From assembly GCA_010028615.1 (NCBI GenBank), contig RHAS01000034.1, positions 1 through 7,749 of the forward strand: a stretch of DNA of 7,749 bases. The letters are read 5' to 3'. The notes beneath the pieces were generated by a model. The model saw nothing but the letters and a program-made list of their open reading frames with translations. It was not told where the DNA came from and did no database searches. Numbering within the stretch: position 1 is the stretch's first letter; every line of letters starts with the position of its first letter. The position numbers were made by a program, and so were the translations under genes. This document shows positions 1 to 6,869 of the stretch, piece by piece. The stretch comes from Actinomycetota bacterium. GTDB lineage: Bacteria > Actinomycetota > Actinomycetes > Actinomycetales > Microbacteriaceae.

Positions 1-32
1 CTAAGTCGGCTAGATTATTAGAAGCGAAGTGC

Positions 33-39
33 AAAGGAG
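33..39 (+). promoter_or_regulatory. Ribosome binding site of the ABC ATPase gene
   Basis: AAAGGAG lies 12 nt before the ATG at 52, slightly far but a strong Shine-Dalgarno match; a G-run at 42-45 is nearer. An in-frame TAG at 19-21, with no ATG, GTG or TTG between it and 52, makes 52 the only usable start. The first 51 nt contain no convincing promoter and are probably the spacer after an upstream operon gene outside the window. Confidence 0.6.
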
Positions 40-51
40 CCGGGGCTAGCC

Positions 52-1551
52 ATGAAATTAGAGCTACGCAACATCACTAAACGCTTTGGAACTTTAGTGG
101 CCAATGACAACATCAGCCTGACTCTAGAAGCTGGTGAAATCCACAGCCTGCTTGGTGAAAACGGTGCTGGTAAATCCACTTTGATGAATGTTCTCTATGG
201 ACTGTTGCAACCAGATGCCGGCGAAATCCTAATTGATAATAAGCCGGTCAAATTCTCTGGACCTGGCGATGCCATGGCTGCCGGTATCGGTATGGTGCAC
301 CAACACTTTATGTTGATCCCAGTTTTTACTGTCGCTGAGAATGTTGTACTAGGTCACGAACCAACCAGCAAACTCGGTGCCCTTGATGTCAATGCAGCTA
401 GAAAATTGGTAAAAGAAATCTCTGACCGATTTGGTTTTGACATTGATCCAGATGCACTTATTCGGGATTTGCCGGTCGGATCGCAGCAGCGCGTTGAAAT
501 CATCAAAGCGCTTGCTCGCGATGCTAAAGCACTGGTGCTTGATGAGCCAACCGCGGTTCTAACTCCTCAGGAAACCGATGAGTTGATGGAAATTATGCGA
601 GGCTTAGCAAAATCTGGAACCTCAATTATTTTTATTACCCACAAGCTCCGTGAGGTGCAGCAGGTGGCTGATCGAATCACTGTTATTCGTCAGGGCAAGG
701 TTGTTGCCTCTCCTTCACCAAAAGCATCGGCCAGTGAACTTGCCTCACTTATGGTTGGCCGTGAAGTTGACATGGATGTGAAACATAAAGCAGCGAAACT
801 GGGCAAGGCAAGCTTGGTAATCAAGGATCTGACTGTTCTTGACGATAGAAATCATCAGATGGTCAATGGCGTCAGTTTTGAAGTGCACGATGGTGAAGTT
901 CTTGCTATTGCCGGTGTGCAGGGTAATGGCCAAACCGAACTAGCCGAGGCGATTCTAGGAATACGTAAAGTTCACTCTGGATCTATTTCAGTTTCTGGTA
1001 ATGATGTAACTAAGAGCACAGTTAGACAGGTCCTTGAGGCCGGTCTCGGTTACATTCCAGAAGATCGCAAGAAAGATGGTTTGGTTTCTGAGTTCTCCAT
1101 CGCAGAAAATCTAATGCTCGATGGCTCCTTCACCGCACCATTTGCCAAAGGTGTTCAGATTGACTTTGCCAAGCGCAACGAAATTGCCAATGATCTGATC
1201 AAGCGCTTTGATATCCGAACCCAGTCCGCTGAAACACTGGCCAAGCAGCTATCTGGCGGTAATCAGCAGAAGGTAGTGGTAGCTAGGGAATTAGGCCGGG
1301 ATCTAAAGGTCCTAGTTGCCTCGCAGCCGACCAGAGGAGTGGATGTCGGATCGATTGAGTTCATCCACGAGCAGATGATTGCGGCTCGCGATGCGGGTAA
1401 GGCAGTTTTGATTATTTCGACTGAATTAGATGAGGTTTTGGCTCTGGCTGACCGCATTGCGGTTATGTATCGGGGCAAGATCGTTGGAATTGTTGATGCA
1501 AAGACATCCAGGGAGAAGCTTGGCAAGATGATGGCAGGTATTGCGGCATGA
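52..1551 (+). CDS. Nucleoside ABC importer, duplicated ATP-binding subunit (NupA/YufO family)
   Basis: This cytoplasmic ATPase of 499 aa would power import of nucleosides through the two permeases encoded next. It has two fused nucleotide-binding domains. Domain 1 has Walker A GENGAGKST at 35-43, Q-loop MVHQH at 81-85, a divergent signature PVGSQQR at 141-147, Walker B LVLDEPT at 161-167 and H-loop His197. Domain 2 (about 255-499) has a Walker A-like GVQGNGQTE at 288-296 without the GKST lysine, and a good signature LSGGNQQK at 400-407. Its Walker B reads LVASQPTRGVDVG at 421-433, with Gln for the catalytic Glu, and STELDE replaces the H-loop. This asymmetry, with SQPTRG in the second half, is typical of BMP-lipoprotein-dependent nucleoside importers and separates them from ordinary RbsA-like sugar ATPases. 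Length is normal for the family. The stop overlaps the next start (ATGA), indicating an operon. The exact substrate range is inferred from the neighbouring salvage genes. Confidence 0.93.
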   Translation: MKLELRNITKRFGTLVANDNISLTLEAGEIHSLLGENGAGKSTLMNVLYGLLQPDAGEILIDNKPVKFSGPGDAMAAGIGMVHQHFMLIPVFTVAENVVLGHEPTSKLGALDVNAARKLVKEISDRFGFDIDPDALIRDLPVGSQQRVEIIKALARDAKALVLDEPTAVLTPQETDELMEIMRGLAKSGTSIIFITHKLREVQQVADRITVIRQGKVVASPSPKASASELASLMVGREVDMDVKHKAAKLGKASLVIKDLTVLDDRNHQMVNGVSFEVHDGEVLAIAGVQGNGQTELAEAILGIRKVHSGSISVSGNDVTKSTVRQVLEAGLGYIPEDRKKDGLVSEFSIAENLMLDGSFTAPFAKGVQIDFAKRNEIANDLIKRFDIRTQSAETLAKQLSGGNQQKVVVARELGRDLKVLVASQPTRGVDVGSIEFIHEQMIAARDAGKAVLIISTELDEVLALADRIAVMYRGKIVGIVDAKTSREKLGKMMAGIAA

Positions 1552-2780
1552 GTAAAAAGGTAAAAGAACTGCCGGTAGCAGATTCAAAAGCAAATTCGGT
1601 GCTTCGAGAAATTATGGCCGGTGACCCGGTAAGAATTGGGTTATCAATTCTGCTTGGATTTATCATCGGTGGAATTTTCATGATTGTCTTTTCCGAGGAT
1701 GTAGTTGATTCTTGGTCGAATTTTGGAGCGGACCCCAACTACGCATTCTCTGCAGTTTGGTGGAGCATTCAGGACGGCTACGGCGCATTATTTTATGGTT
1801 CGATCTATAACTTCAATGCCGATAATTTCATTGCAGGCATTAGACCGCTGACCGAGACTCTTAGATTCGCTGCGCCGCTAATTATGGCCGGTCTCGGCGT
1901 TGCCCTCACCTTCAGAGTTGGCTTATTTAACATCGGTGCCACCGGTCAAATCATGGTCGGTCTTGCCGGTGCAACATTTGTATCAACCAGAATGGAACTT
2001 CCTCAGATCCTTCACATGCTGGTAGCCGTGTTGGCAGCGGTTTTAGCTGCGGCAGTTTGGGGCATCATTGTTGGAATCCTCAAATCGAGATTTGGAGCTC
2101 ACGAGGTTATCGTCACCATCATGATGAACTATGTGGCGACCGCGCTATTTACCTTCTTCCTTCGTGAACCTAATTTGCTTTTGGAAGCAGGCGGTGGCGG
2201 AACTCCGAAATCTGACCGCCCAGCGGATACTGCAATGCTGGGAGCTCTACTTGGCCCAAGTTTTAATCTGCACTACGGTTTGATAATCGCCGCACTTTCA
2301 GTCTTTGCTTACTGGTGGTTGATGGAGCGATCAACTTTTGGATTTAGATTCCGCATGGTCGGCCACAATCCGACGGCGGCTAGAGCGGCTGGAATAAAAG
2401 TTGAGAACACCTTTATCTGGGCACTTGCCATCTCGGCTGCCTTCTCGGGGCTGGCTGCTGCCAACCAGGGGCTTAGCATAACTGGAGGGCTTACCACCAG
2501 CATCGAAGCCGGCATTGGCTTTGATGCAATCACCGTCGCACTACTTGGTGGCTCTAGAGCCGGTGGGGTAGTAATGGCCGGCTTACTCTTTGGAGCATTC
2601 AAGGCTGGGGCATCCTCGATGCAGGTTGCCGGTGTTTCTCCTGAAGTGCTTGGCGTTGTGAAAGCGCTGATTGTTTTGTTTATTGCTGCTCCGCCAATTA
2701 TTCGGGCTATTTATCGGCTACCCAAGCCAGGTCCGAAGATGATCGAAGCGATGCAAAAAGCTGAGAAGGTGAGCAAATAA
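1548..2780 (+). CDS. Nucleoside ABC importer, permease subunit 1 (NupB/YufP family)
   Basis: This is an integral membrane subunit of 410 aa, BPD_transp_2 type, and one half of the importer channel. After a charged N-terminus the first membrane helix is at about 30-48. Further hydrophobic segments lie near 108-123, 136-146, 157-177, 187-205, 242-258, 287-305, 323-355 and 368-383. Family landmarks are FNIGATGQ (127-134), EVIVTIMMNY (186-195), the cytoplasmic GHNPTAARAAGI loop (272-283), which probably contacts the ATPase, and GFDAITVALLGG (324-335). The loop between helix 1 and the core (about 50-105) is long, as in actinobacterial members. The start overlaps the ATPase stop by 4 nt (ATGA) with only a weak AGG upstream at 1536-1538, so translational coupling is likely. 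Its own stop overlaps the next start by 1 nt (TAATG). Confidence 0.92.
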   Translation: MSKKVKELPVADSKANSVLREIMAGDPVRIGLSILLGFIIGGIFMIVFSEDVVDSWSNFGADPNYAFSAVWWSIQDGYGALFYGSIYNFNADNFIAGIRPLTETLRFAAPLIMAGLGVALTFRVGLFNIGATGQIMVGLAGATFVSTRMELPQILHMLVAVLAAVLAAAVWGIIVGILKSRFGAHEVIVTIMMNYVATALFTFFLREPNLLLEAGGGGTPKSDRPADTAMLGALLGPSFNLHYGLIIAALSVFAYWWLMERSTFGFRFRMVGHNPTAARAAGIKVENTFIWALAISAAFSGLAAANQGLSITGGLTTSIEAGIGFDAITVALLGGSRAGGVVMAGLLFGAFKAGASSMQVAGVSPEVLGVVKALIVLFIAAPPIIRAIYRLPKPGPKMIEAMQKAEKVSK

Positions 2781-4060
2781 TGTCAAAGCTTGAGGTCACT
2801 CCAGGAATGTTCTCCCAGGCTGAAATCAAACCCAGCCTGAAAGCCACCATAGTGATGGCAGTAATTTCACTTGTGGTCTTACTAACCTTTGGAATTTTCG
2901 GAAAACCAGGCGATGTTCGATTTGTTTGGAGCGAGAAGAACGAGGTTATCCAACTTCCAGCATGGACTGTAAACTCTATGCTTTTCTGCACAGTGATTGG
3001 GGTTTTGCTGATTCTGCTTTCGGTTTTATCTGCAGTATTCAATCGCATGGGTAAGCTAACACCGATTTGGCTGACCTGTGTATATGGCTTTTTTGCGATC
3101 ATGGCACTACTCGGCTGGTTAGCCACCGGTGCGCTGCAAGGTGTTCAGATGATATTTATTTTGAGCAACACTCTTGTTCTTGCCATCCCGCTAATTCTTG
3201 GTGGAATGGCTGGAATTATGTCTGAGCGTGTTGGTGTTGTGAACATTGCCATCGAAGGCCAACTACTTACCGGAGCATTTGTTTCATCTGTAGTTGGAAC
3301 GATTACCGGCAACCTCTACGTTGGCATGATTTCTGCGATGGTCGCTGCAGCACTTCTAAGCATGGTGCTTGCATCGTTAGCGATTAAGTATCTTGTTGAT
3401 CAGATCATCATCGGTGTATTACTAAATGTTTTGGTTATCGGTATCACCAATTTCCTCTACTCGGCTTGGGTTGACAAGGACCGCGCTAATTTGAATTTCC
3501 CCGGCACCTTCGAGAAAATTCCGATTCCACTACTGTCCGATATCCCAATCATTGGACAAACACTTTTTGATAACCGCATAACTGTGTATCTGATGTTCCT
3601 GCTGGTTCCGATTCTTTGGTTTGTACTCTTTAGAACTAAGCTCGGCCTTCGCGCCAGGGCGGTTGGAGAGCACCCGCTTGCTGCCGACACCGTTGGTATC
3701 AATGTGGCAAGAACGAGATTCTGGTGGGTAACGCTAGGCGGTATGGTTGCCGGTCTAGGTGGAGCCGCGCTAACTATCGGTAACGTAGGTTCGTTTGGCC
3801 GCGAGATGTCTGGTGGTCAGGGCTTTATCGCCCTAGCGGTAGTTATCCTTGGCCGTTGGCAGCCAATCTACGTCAGTCTAGGTGCTTTGCTCTTTGGCTT
3901 TACCATCATCTTGAGAGTCTGGGCCAACCAGGTATCACCAGGTATTCCAGTTGACTTCATCACCATGGTGCCTTACCTGGTAACACTGATTGCGGTTGCG
4001 GGATTCGCTGGCAAGGTTCGAGCGCCGGCGGCTTCCGGTCAACCCTATGTGAAGGGATAG
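2780..4060 (+). CDS. Nucleoside ABC importer, permease subunit 2 (NupC/YufQ family)
   Basis: This second channel subunit has 426 aa. The C-terminal core (about 124-415) carries the permease signatures: SERVGVVNIAIEGQ (148-161), the cytoplasmic VGEHPLAADTVGI loop (295-307) and SGGQGFIALAVVILGRW (344-360). Ahead of the core lies an extension of about 120 residues with three extra hydrophobic segments (about 22-41, 66-87 and 96-117). Shorter homologues such as Bacillus YufQ lack it; to my knowledge such extended forms occur in actinobacteria. Core helices fall near 124-147, 182-203, 206-226, 268-284, 316-333, 346-379 and 394-410. The ATG at 2780 shares one base with the previous stop, and AAGGTGAG at 2765-2772 gives it a good ribosome site. 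The two permeases are related but not near-identical, so the transporter is probably a heterodimer on a fused ATPase. Confidence 0.92.
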   Translation: MSKLEVTPGMFSQAEIKPSLKATIVMAVISLVVLLTFGIFGKPGDVRFVWSEKNEVIQLPAWTVNSMLFCTVIGVLLILLSVLSAVFNRMGKLTPIWLTCVYGFFAIMALLGWLATGALQGVQMIFILSNTLVLAIPLILGGMAGIMSERVGVVNIAIEGQLLTGAFVSSVVGTITGNLYVGMISAMVAAALLSMVLASLAIKYLVDQIIIGVLLNVLVIGITNFLYSAWVDKDRANLNFPGTFEKIPIPLLSDIPIIGQTLFDNRITVYLMFLLVPILWFVLFRTKLGLRARAVGEHPLAADTVGINVARTRFWWVTLGGMVAGLGGAALTIGNVGSFGREMSGGQGFIALAVVILGRWQPIYVSLGALLFGFTIILRVWANQVSPGIPVDFITMVPYLVTLIAVAGFAGKVRAPAASGQPYVKG

Positions 4061-4062
4061 CA

Positions 4063-4476
4063 ATGCAGATCAATTGGGATGAACTAAAGGCAGCTGCCAT
4101 TGCAGCTATGAAAAATGCCTATGCGCCGTATAGTCACTTTCCGGTTGGCGCAGCAGCGCTAGTTGATGATGGTCGGATTGTCTCTGGTTGCAACGTTGAA
4201 AATGCCAGCTACGGTATTGGTTTATGCGCTGAATGCGGTCTGGTGAGTAATCTCAACATGACCGGTGGCGGCAAGCTGGTTGCTTTTTACTGTGTCGATG
4301 GTGCAGAAAATATTTTGATGCCTTGCGGTCGCTGTCGGCAACTGCTATTTGAGTTCTCCGCAGCGGGTATGCAACTGCAGACGGTTAGCGGTATCAAAAC
4401 CATCGAGCAAGTATTACCGGATGCTTTTGGACCAAGAGATTTGGCCGATGGCTTCGGTTCGGATAAGCGCGGCTAG
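4063..4476 (+). CDS. cdd: Cytidine deaminase
   Basis: This 137-aa cytosolic zinc hydrolase would convert cytidine and deoxycytidine to uridine and deoxyuridine. It is the short, homotetrameric type of about 130-140 aa. Substrate contacts lie in FPVGAAA (26-32) and GCNVENASYG (42-51). The zinc/catalytic motif is CAEC at 55-58, with Cys55 as ligand and Glu57 as proton shuttle. The second motif is PCGRCRQ at 87-93, with Cys88 and Cys91 as zinc ligands. Residue 58 is Cys where the Bacillus enzyme has Arg (CAER). Mycobacterial cytidine deaminase also has CAEC, so this is a lineage trait and not damage. GAAGGGA at 4051-4057, 5 nt from the ATG, supports the start. The gene begins 2 nt after the permease stop and ends 2 nt before the phosphorylase start. 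All key residues are present, so it should be active. Confidence 0.96.
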   Translation: MQINWDELKAAAIAAMKNAYAPYSHFPVGAAALVDDGRIVSGCNVENASYGIGLCAECGLVSNLNMTGGGKLVAFYCVDGAENILMPCGRCRQLLFEFSAAGMQLQTVSGIKTIEQVLPDAFGPRDLADGFGSDKRG

Positions 4477-4478
4477 TC

Positions 4479-5544
4479 ATGGCTAAAGAATTTTCCGCAG
4501 TTGAACTAATTATCGCCAAGCGCGAAAGAGAAGAACTTAGCACCGAGCAAATCGACTGGCTAGTGCATAACTACACTTCAGGTGCTGTTGCCGATGAACA
4601 GATGTCGGCGATGTCACACCGGCGGAACCTTGGACAAGATGGAATCTATTCCTGGTTGGCAGGCTAATTTGACCAACCAGCAAATGCTAGAGCAATTACA
4701 AAATGTCGGGGCCGTAGTTTGCGCAGCAGGAAGCGGTTTGGCTCCAGCCGATAAGAAACTTTATGCACTAAGAGATGTGACGGGGACAGTTGAGGCGATA
4801 CCGCTTATTGCCAGCTCGATCATGAGCAAAAAGATTGCTGAGGGAACTGCAAGCCTGGTTCTCGATGTCAAGGTCGGCTCAGGGGCTTTCATGAAGAGCC
4901 TAGATAGAGCAAGGGAGCTTGCCCAGGTGCTTACCCAGCTAGGTGCTGATGCCGGCGTGAAGACCAGCGCACTGCTCACCGACATGTCAACTCCGCTCGG
5001 TCGTAAGGTCGGTAATTCACTAGAGGTAGAAGAGGCAGTTGAAGTGCTAGCCGGTGGCGGATCTAAAGATCTAGTTGAAATTACAGTTGCCCTCGCTACC
5101 GAGATGCTTAGGCTTTCTGGCAAAGTTGATGTCGATGTTGCCCCGGCTCTTAGTGATGGACGCGCCATGGACAAGTGGGTGCAGATGGTTTCAGCTCAAG
5201 GAGGCGATGCCAAGGCAGAGCTACCTAAGGCTAGGCATCAACAGGTTGTTTATGCCACAGACTCTGGTTACCTAAACAAACTCGACGCACTGGCAGTTGG
5301 CACTGCATCTTGGCGCTTGGGTGCAGGGCGAGCAAGAAAGGAAGATCCAGTGCAATTTGGTGCTGGAGTAATTTTGCACGCCAAACGTGGTGAAAAGGTA
5401 ACTAAAGGTGAACCGCTACTAACTCTTTTCACCGATGAAGAAAACCGTTTCGCCAGAGCTATTGAAGCTTTAGCAGGTGGCATTGAGATTGGTGCTGAAA
5501 GCACGGATCAGCCAGCGCTGATTCTTGATCGTATTCAAAGCTAA
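4479..5544 (+). pseudogene. deoA: Thymidine/pyrimidine-nucleoside phosphorylase with internal deletion and frameshift
   Basis: The intact enzyme would split thymidine or deoxyuridine with phosphate into base and deoxyribose-1-phosphate. Here the normal N-terminus (ATG 4479, ending ADEQMSAMS) runs only to about 4614 in its frame and would stop at 4665-4667 after out-of-frame residues. From 4615 the protein resumes in the +1 frame with HTGGTLDK and continues for 309 aa to the stop at 5544. That part includes RDVTGT, SSIMSKK, DVKVGSGAFMK (4864-4896) and a complete PYNP C-terminal domain ending LILDRIQS. Against E. coli DeoA from memory, residues about 44-118 are missing, roughly 225 nt. They include the KHSTGGVGD loop (Lys84, His85, Ser86), Ser95 and Ser113, needed for phosphate and nucleoside binding. 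With the lost segment added, the length would be about 430 aa, normal for the family. A GTG at 4582 could start the second fragment, but that product would lack the active-site loop. It is either a real pseudogene or an assembly gap. Confidence 0.88.
4611..4620 (+). other. Deletion junction in the phosphorylase gene
   Basis: Left-frame codons ATG-TCA (Met-Ser) meet right-frame codons CAC-ACC (His-Thr of the GHTGGT motif) at about 4614/4615. The reading frame shifts by +1, so the number of lost bases is 2 modulo 3. The exact breakpoint is ambiguous by one or two bases because C and CA could belong to either side. Confidence 0.75.
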
Positions 5545-5558
5545 CTAGGAAAACTAAA

Positions 5559-6860
5559 ATGACTGATTATCGGGCAATACCAAAAATCTCCCTTCACGAT
5601 CATCTTGACGGAGGCCTTCGTCCCGAGACAATTGTTGAAATATCCGATGCCATCGGCCACAAGTTACCAGCTGATAACGCTAAAGATCTAAATCAGTGGT
5701 TTTTAGATTCCTGTGATTCAGGTTCGCTGGTTCGTTATTTAGAAACTTTCGAACACACCATCGCGGTAATGCAGTCAGAAGAGAACCTTGCGCGGGTCGC
5801 CTATGAGTTTGCTTTGGACCTAGCTAAAGATGGTGTAATTTACGGTGAGATTCGCTGGGCACCGGAGCAGCATCTGCGAAATGGCTTGAGCCTAGATCAA
5901 GCTGTTGAAGCTGTTGAAGCAGGGCTTGCCAAAGCTAGAAAAGAAGTTCGCGCCGAGGGTGGTTACCTTGCCACCGGTCAGCTAATTACCGCTATGCGGC
6001 AAAATGACAAGGCTCAAGAAATAGCGGAGCTCACTGTCAGACACAGAAATAAGGGTGTGGTGGGTTTTGATTACGCGGGACCGGAAGATGGCTTTAGCCC
6101 GACTCGTCACGCCGGTGCCTTTGCCTGGCTAAATGAACAATTGATGCCGGTCACCTTGCACGCAGGGGAAGCCGCTGGCAGAGACTCGATCAGAGCTGCC
6201 ATCGTGGATGGCCGGACACTAAGGCTAGGGCATGGGGTAAGGATTATCGAGGATGTCTTCGTCGATGAAAACGATGACAATAAATACGGTTTTGGCGAGG
6301 TAGCTACCTGGGTGCTGGAGCGGGGAATTGCGCTTGAGCTTTCGCCTTCATCAAACCTACAAACCGGTGCCATTCCAGGAATCGAAAACCCCACCATGAG
6401 AGATCATCCAGTAGTAATGTCTGCTCTCAATGATGCACTTGGGCAAAACGCAATCCAATTAGCCGTTAGCGCTTCTACTTGGTCTGAGGCGATCACCTTA
6501 GCCGGCAATGGTTTAGAACTAAGCGGACGAAGCACTAGTGAATACACCAGGGCCATGATTTCAGCCTTTGAAGAACTTGGCCCATACATGGTGATCGCTC
6601 CCGGCATCGCATTAGCGCACGCCAGACCATCTAGCGAGGTGCTTAGTACTGGATTATCGCTGGTGGTTCTAGAAAGCTCAGTTGAATTTGGTTCAGAGCG
6701 ATTTGATCCGGTGCGGATAGTTTTTGGTTTAGCGGCTATCGATCACGATGGGCATATCGATCTAATGGCTGGATTAAGTGAATTATTACTGGATGAAACA
6801 AAAGTAAACATGTTATTACAGTCTGATAATGAGAGCGAAGTTCGCAGACTACTTGGCTAG
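5559..6860 (+). CDS. C-terminally truncated adenosine deaminase fused in frame to a PTS EIIA domain
   Basis: The 433-aa product has two parts. Residues 1-285 are adenosine deaminase, which converts adenosine to inosine in purine salvage. Visible are the zinc ligands His13 and His15 (SLHDHLDGG), YGEIRWAPE (95-103), the HAGE motif (His201 ligand, Glu204 proton donor), GHG with His225, and SPSSNLQTG (262-270). The sequence then breaks off after RDHPV. The last 70-80 residues of a normal deaminase are absent, including the NTD/DD segment that gives the fourth zinc ligand and a catalytic Asp. From Met287 the chain is a full-length ascorbate/mannitol-type PTS EIIA domain (147 aa), with phosphorylatable His354 in ALAHARP. 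AGGA at 5547-5550 supports the ATG, 14 nt after the phosphorylase stop. Deaminase activity is doubtful without the Asp; EIIA looks intact. The fusion most simply reflects a deletion across the boundary of two adjacent genes, but a natural fusion cannot be excluded. Confidence 0.88.
   Translation: MTDYRAIPKISLHDHLDGGLRPETIVEISDAIGHKLPADNAKDLNQWFLDSCDSGSLVRYLETFEHTIAVMQSEENLARVAYEFALDLAKDGVIYGEIRWAPEQHLRNGLSLDQAVEAVEAGLAKARKEVRAEGGYLATGQLITAMRQNDKAQEIAELTVRHRNKGVVGFDYAGPEDGFSPTRHAGAFAWLNEQLMPVTLHAGEAAGRDSIRAAIVDGRTLRLGHGVRIIEDVFVDENDDNKYGFGEVATWVLERGIALELSPSSNLQTGAIPGIENPTMRDHPVVMSALNDALGQNAIQLAVSASTWSEAITLAGNGLELSGRSTSEYTRAMISAFEELGPYMVIAPGIALAHARPSSEVLSTGLSLVVLESSVEFGSERFDPVRIVFGLAAIDHDGHIDLMAGLSELLLDETKVNMLLQSDNESEVRRLLG
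6417..6860 (+). other. EIIA portion of the fusion (ascorbate-type, UlaC/SgaA-like); possible separate start
   Basis: The EIIA domain would accept phosphate from HPr on His354 and pass it to the EIIB encoded next. Key stretches are ASTWSEAI (304-311), GPYMVIAPGIALAHARP (341-357), FDPVRIVFGLAA (382-393) and a C-terminal helix with a leucine-rich SELLLDE. Starting at the ATG at 6417 gives 147 aa, close to the roughly 154 aa of E. coli UlaC. This ATG sits in GTAATG, the same TAATG stop/start overlap seen between the two permease genes, although here the TAA is out of frame. No strong ribosome site precedes it; GAGAGA at 6398-6403 is the best candidate. Separate translation is therefore possible but unproven. 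Confidence 0.75.
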
Positions 6861-6869
6861 GCTCGCTAA

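Noticed and set aside
1..51. Possible promoter upstream of the ATPase gene (TAGATT at 10-15 as a -10)
   Set aside because: Any -35 would lie outside the window, and the segment is more likely an intra-operon spacer after a lipoprotein gene.
1296..1350. Loss of the catalytic Glu in Walker B of the second ATPase domain (SQPTRG)
   Set aside because: This is the usual state for NupA/YufO-type nucleoside ATPases, where only one site is fully canonical.
2707..3126. Antisense open frame of 139 codons across the permease junction
   Set aside because: It is low-complexity, resembles no family and lies opposite two well-conserved permease genes; the other antisense frames within genes were discarded for the same reason.
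4063..4476. Cytidine deaminase with Cys in place of Arg after the catalytic CAE
   Set aside because: The CAEC form also occurs in mycobacterial cytidine deaminase, so it is a normal actinobacterial variant.
4479..4667. Programmed ribosomal frameshift joining the two phosphorylase frames
   Set aside because: No slippery heptamer is seen at the junction, and a frameshift would not restore the roughly 75 missing residues of the active-site region.
5075..5275. Overlapping + strand open frame inside the phosphorylase gene
   Set aside because: It is out of frame with strong PYNP homology and has no recognisable features or ribosome site.
5901..5918. Tandem 9-bp repeat GCTGTTGAA in the deaminase gene
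   Set aside because: It encodes a helical AVEAVEA stretch in frame and is only two copies; a chance or minor slippage repeat without wider meaning.
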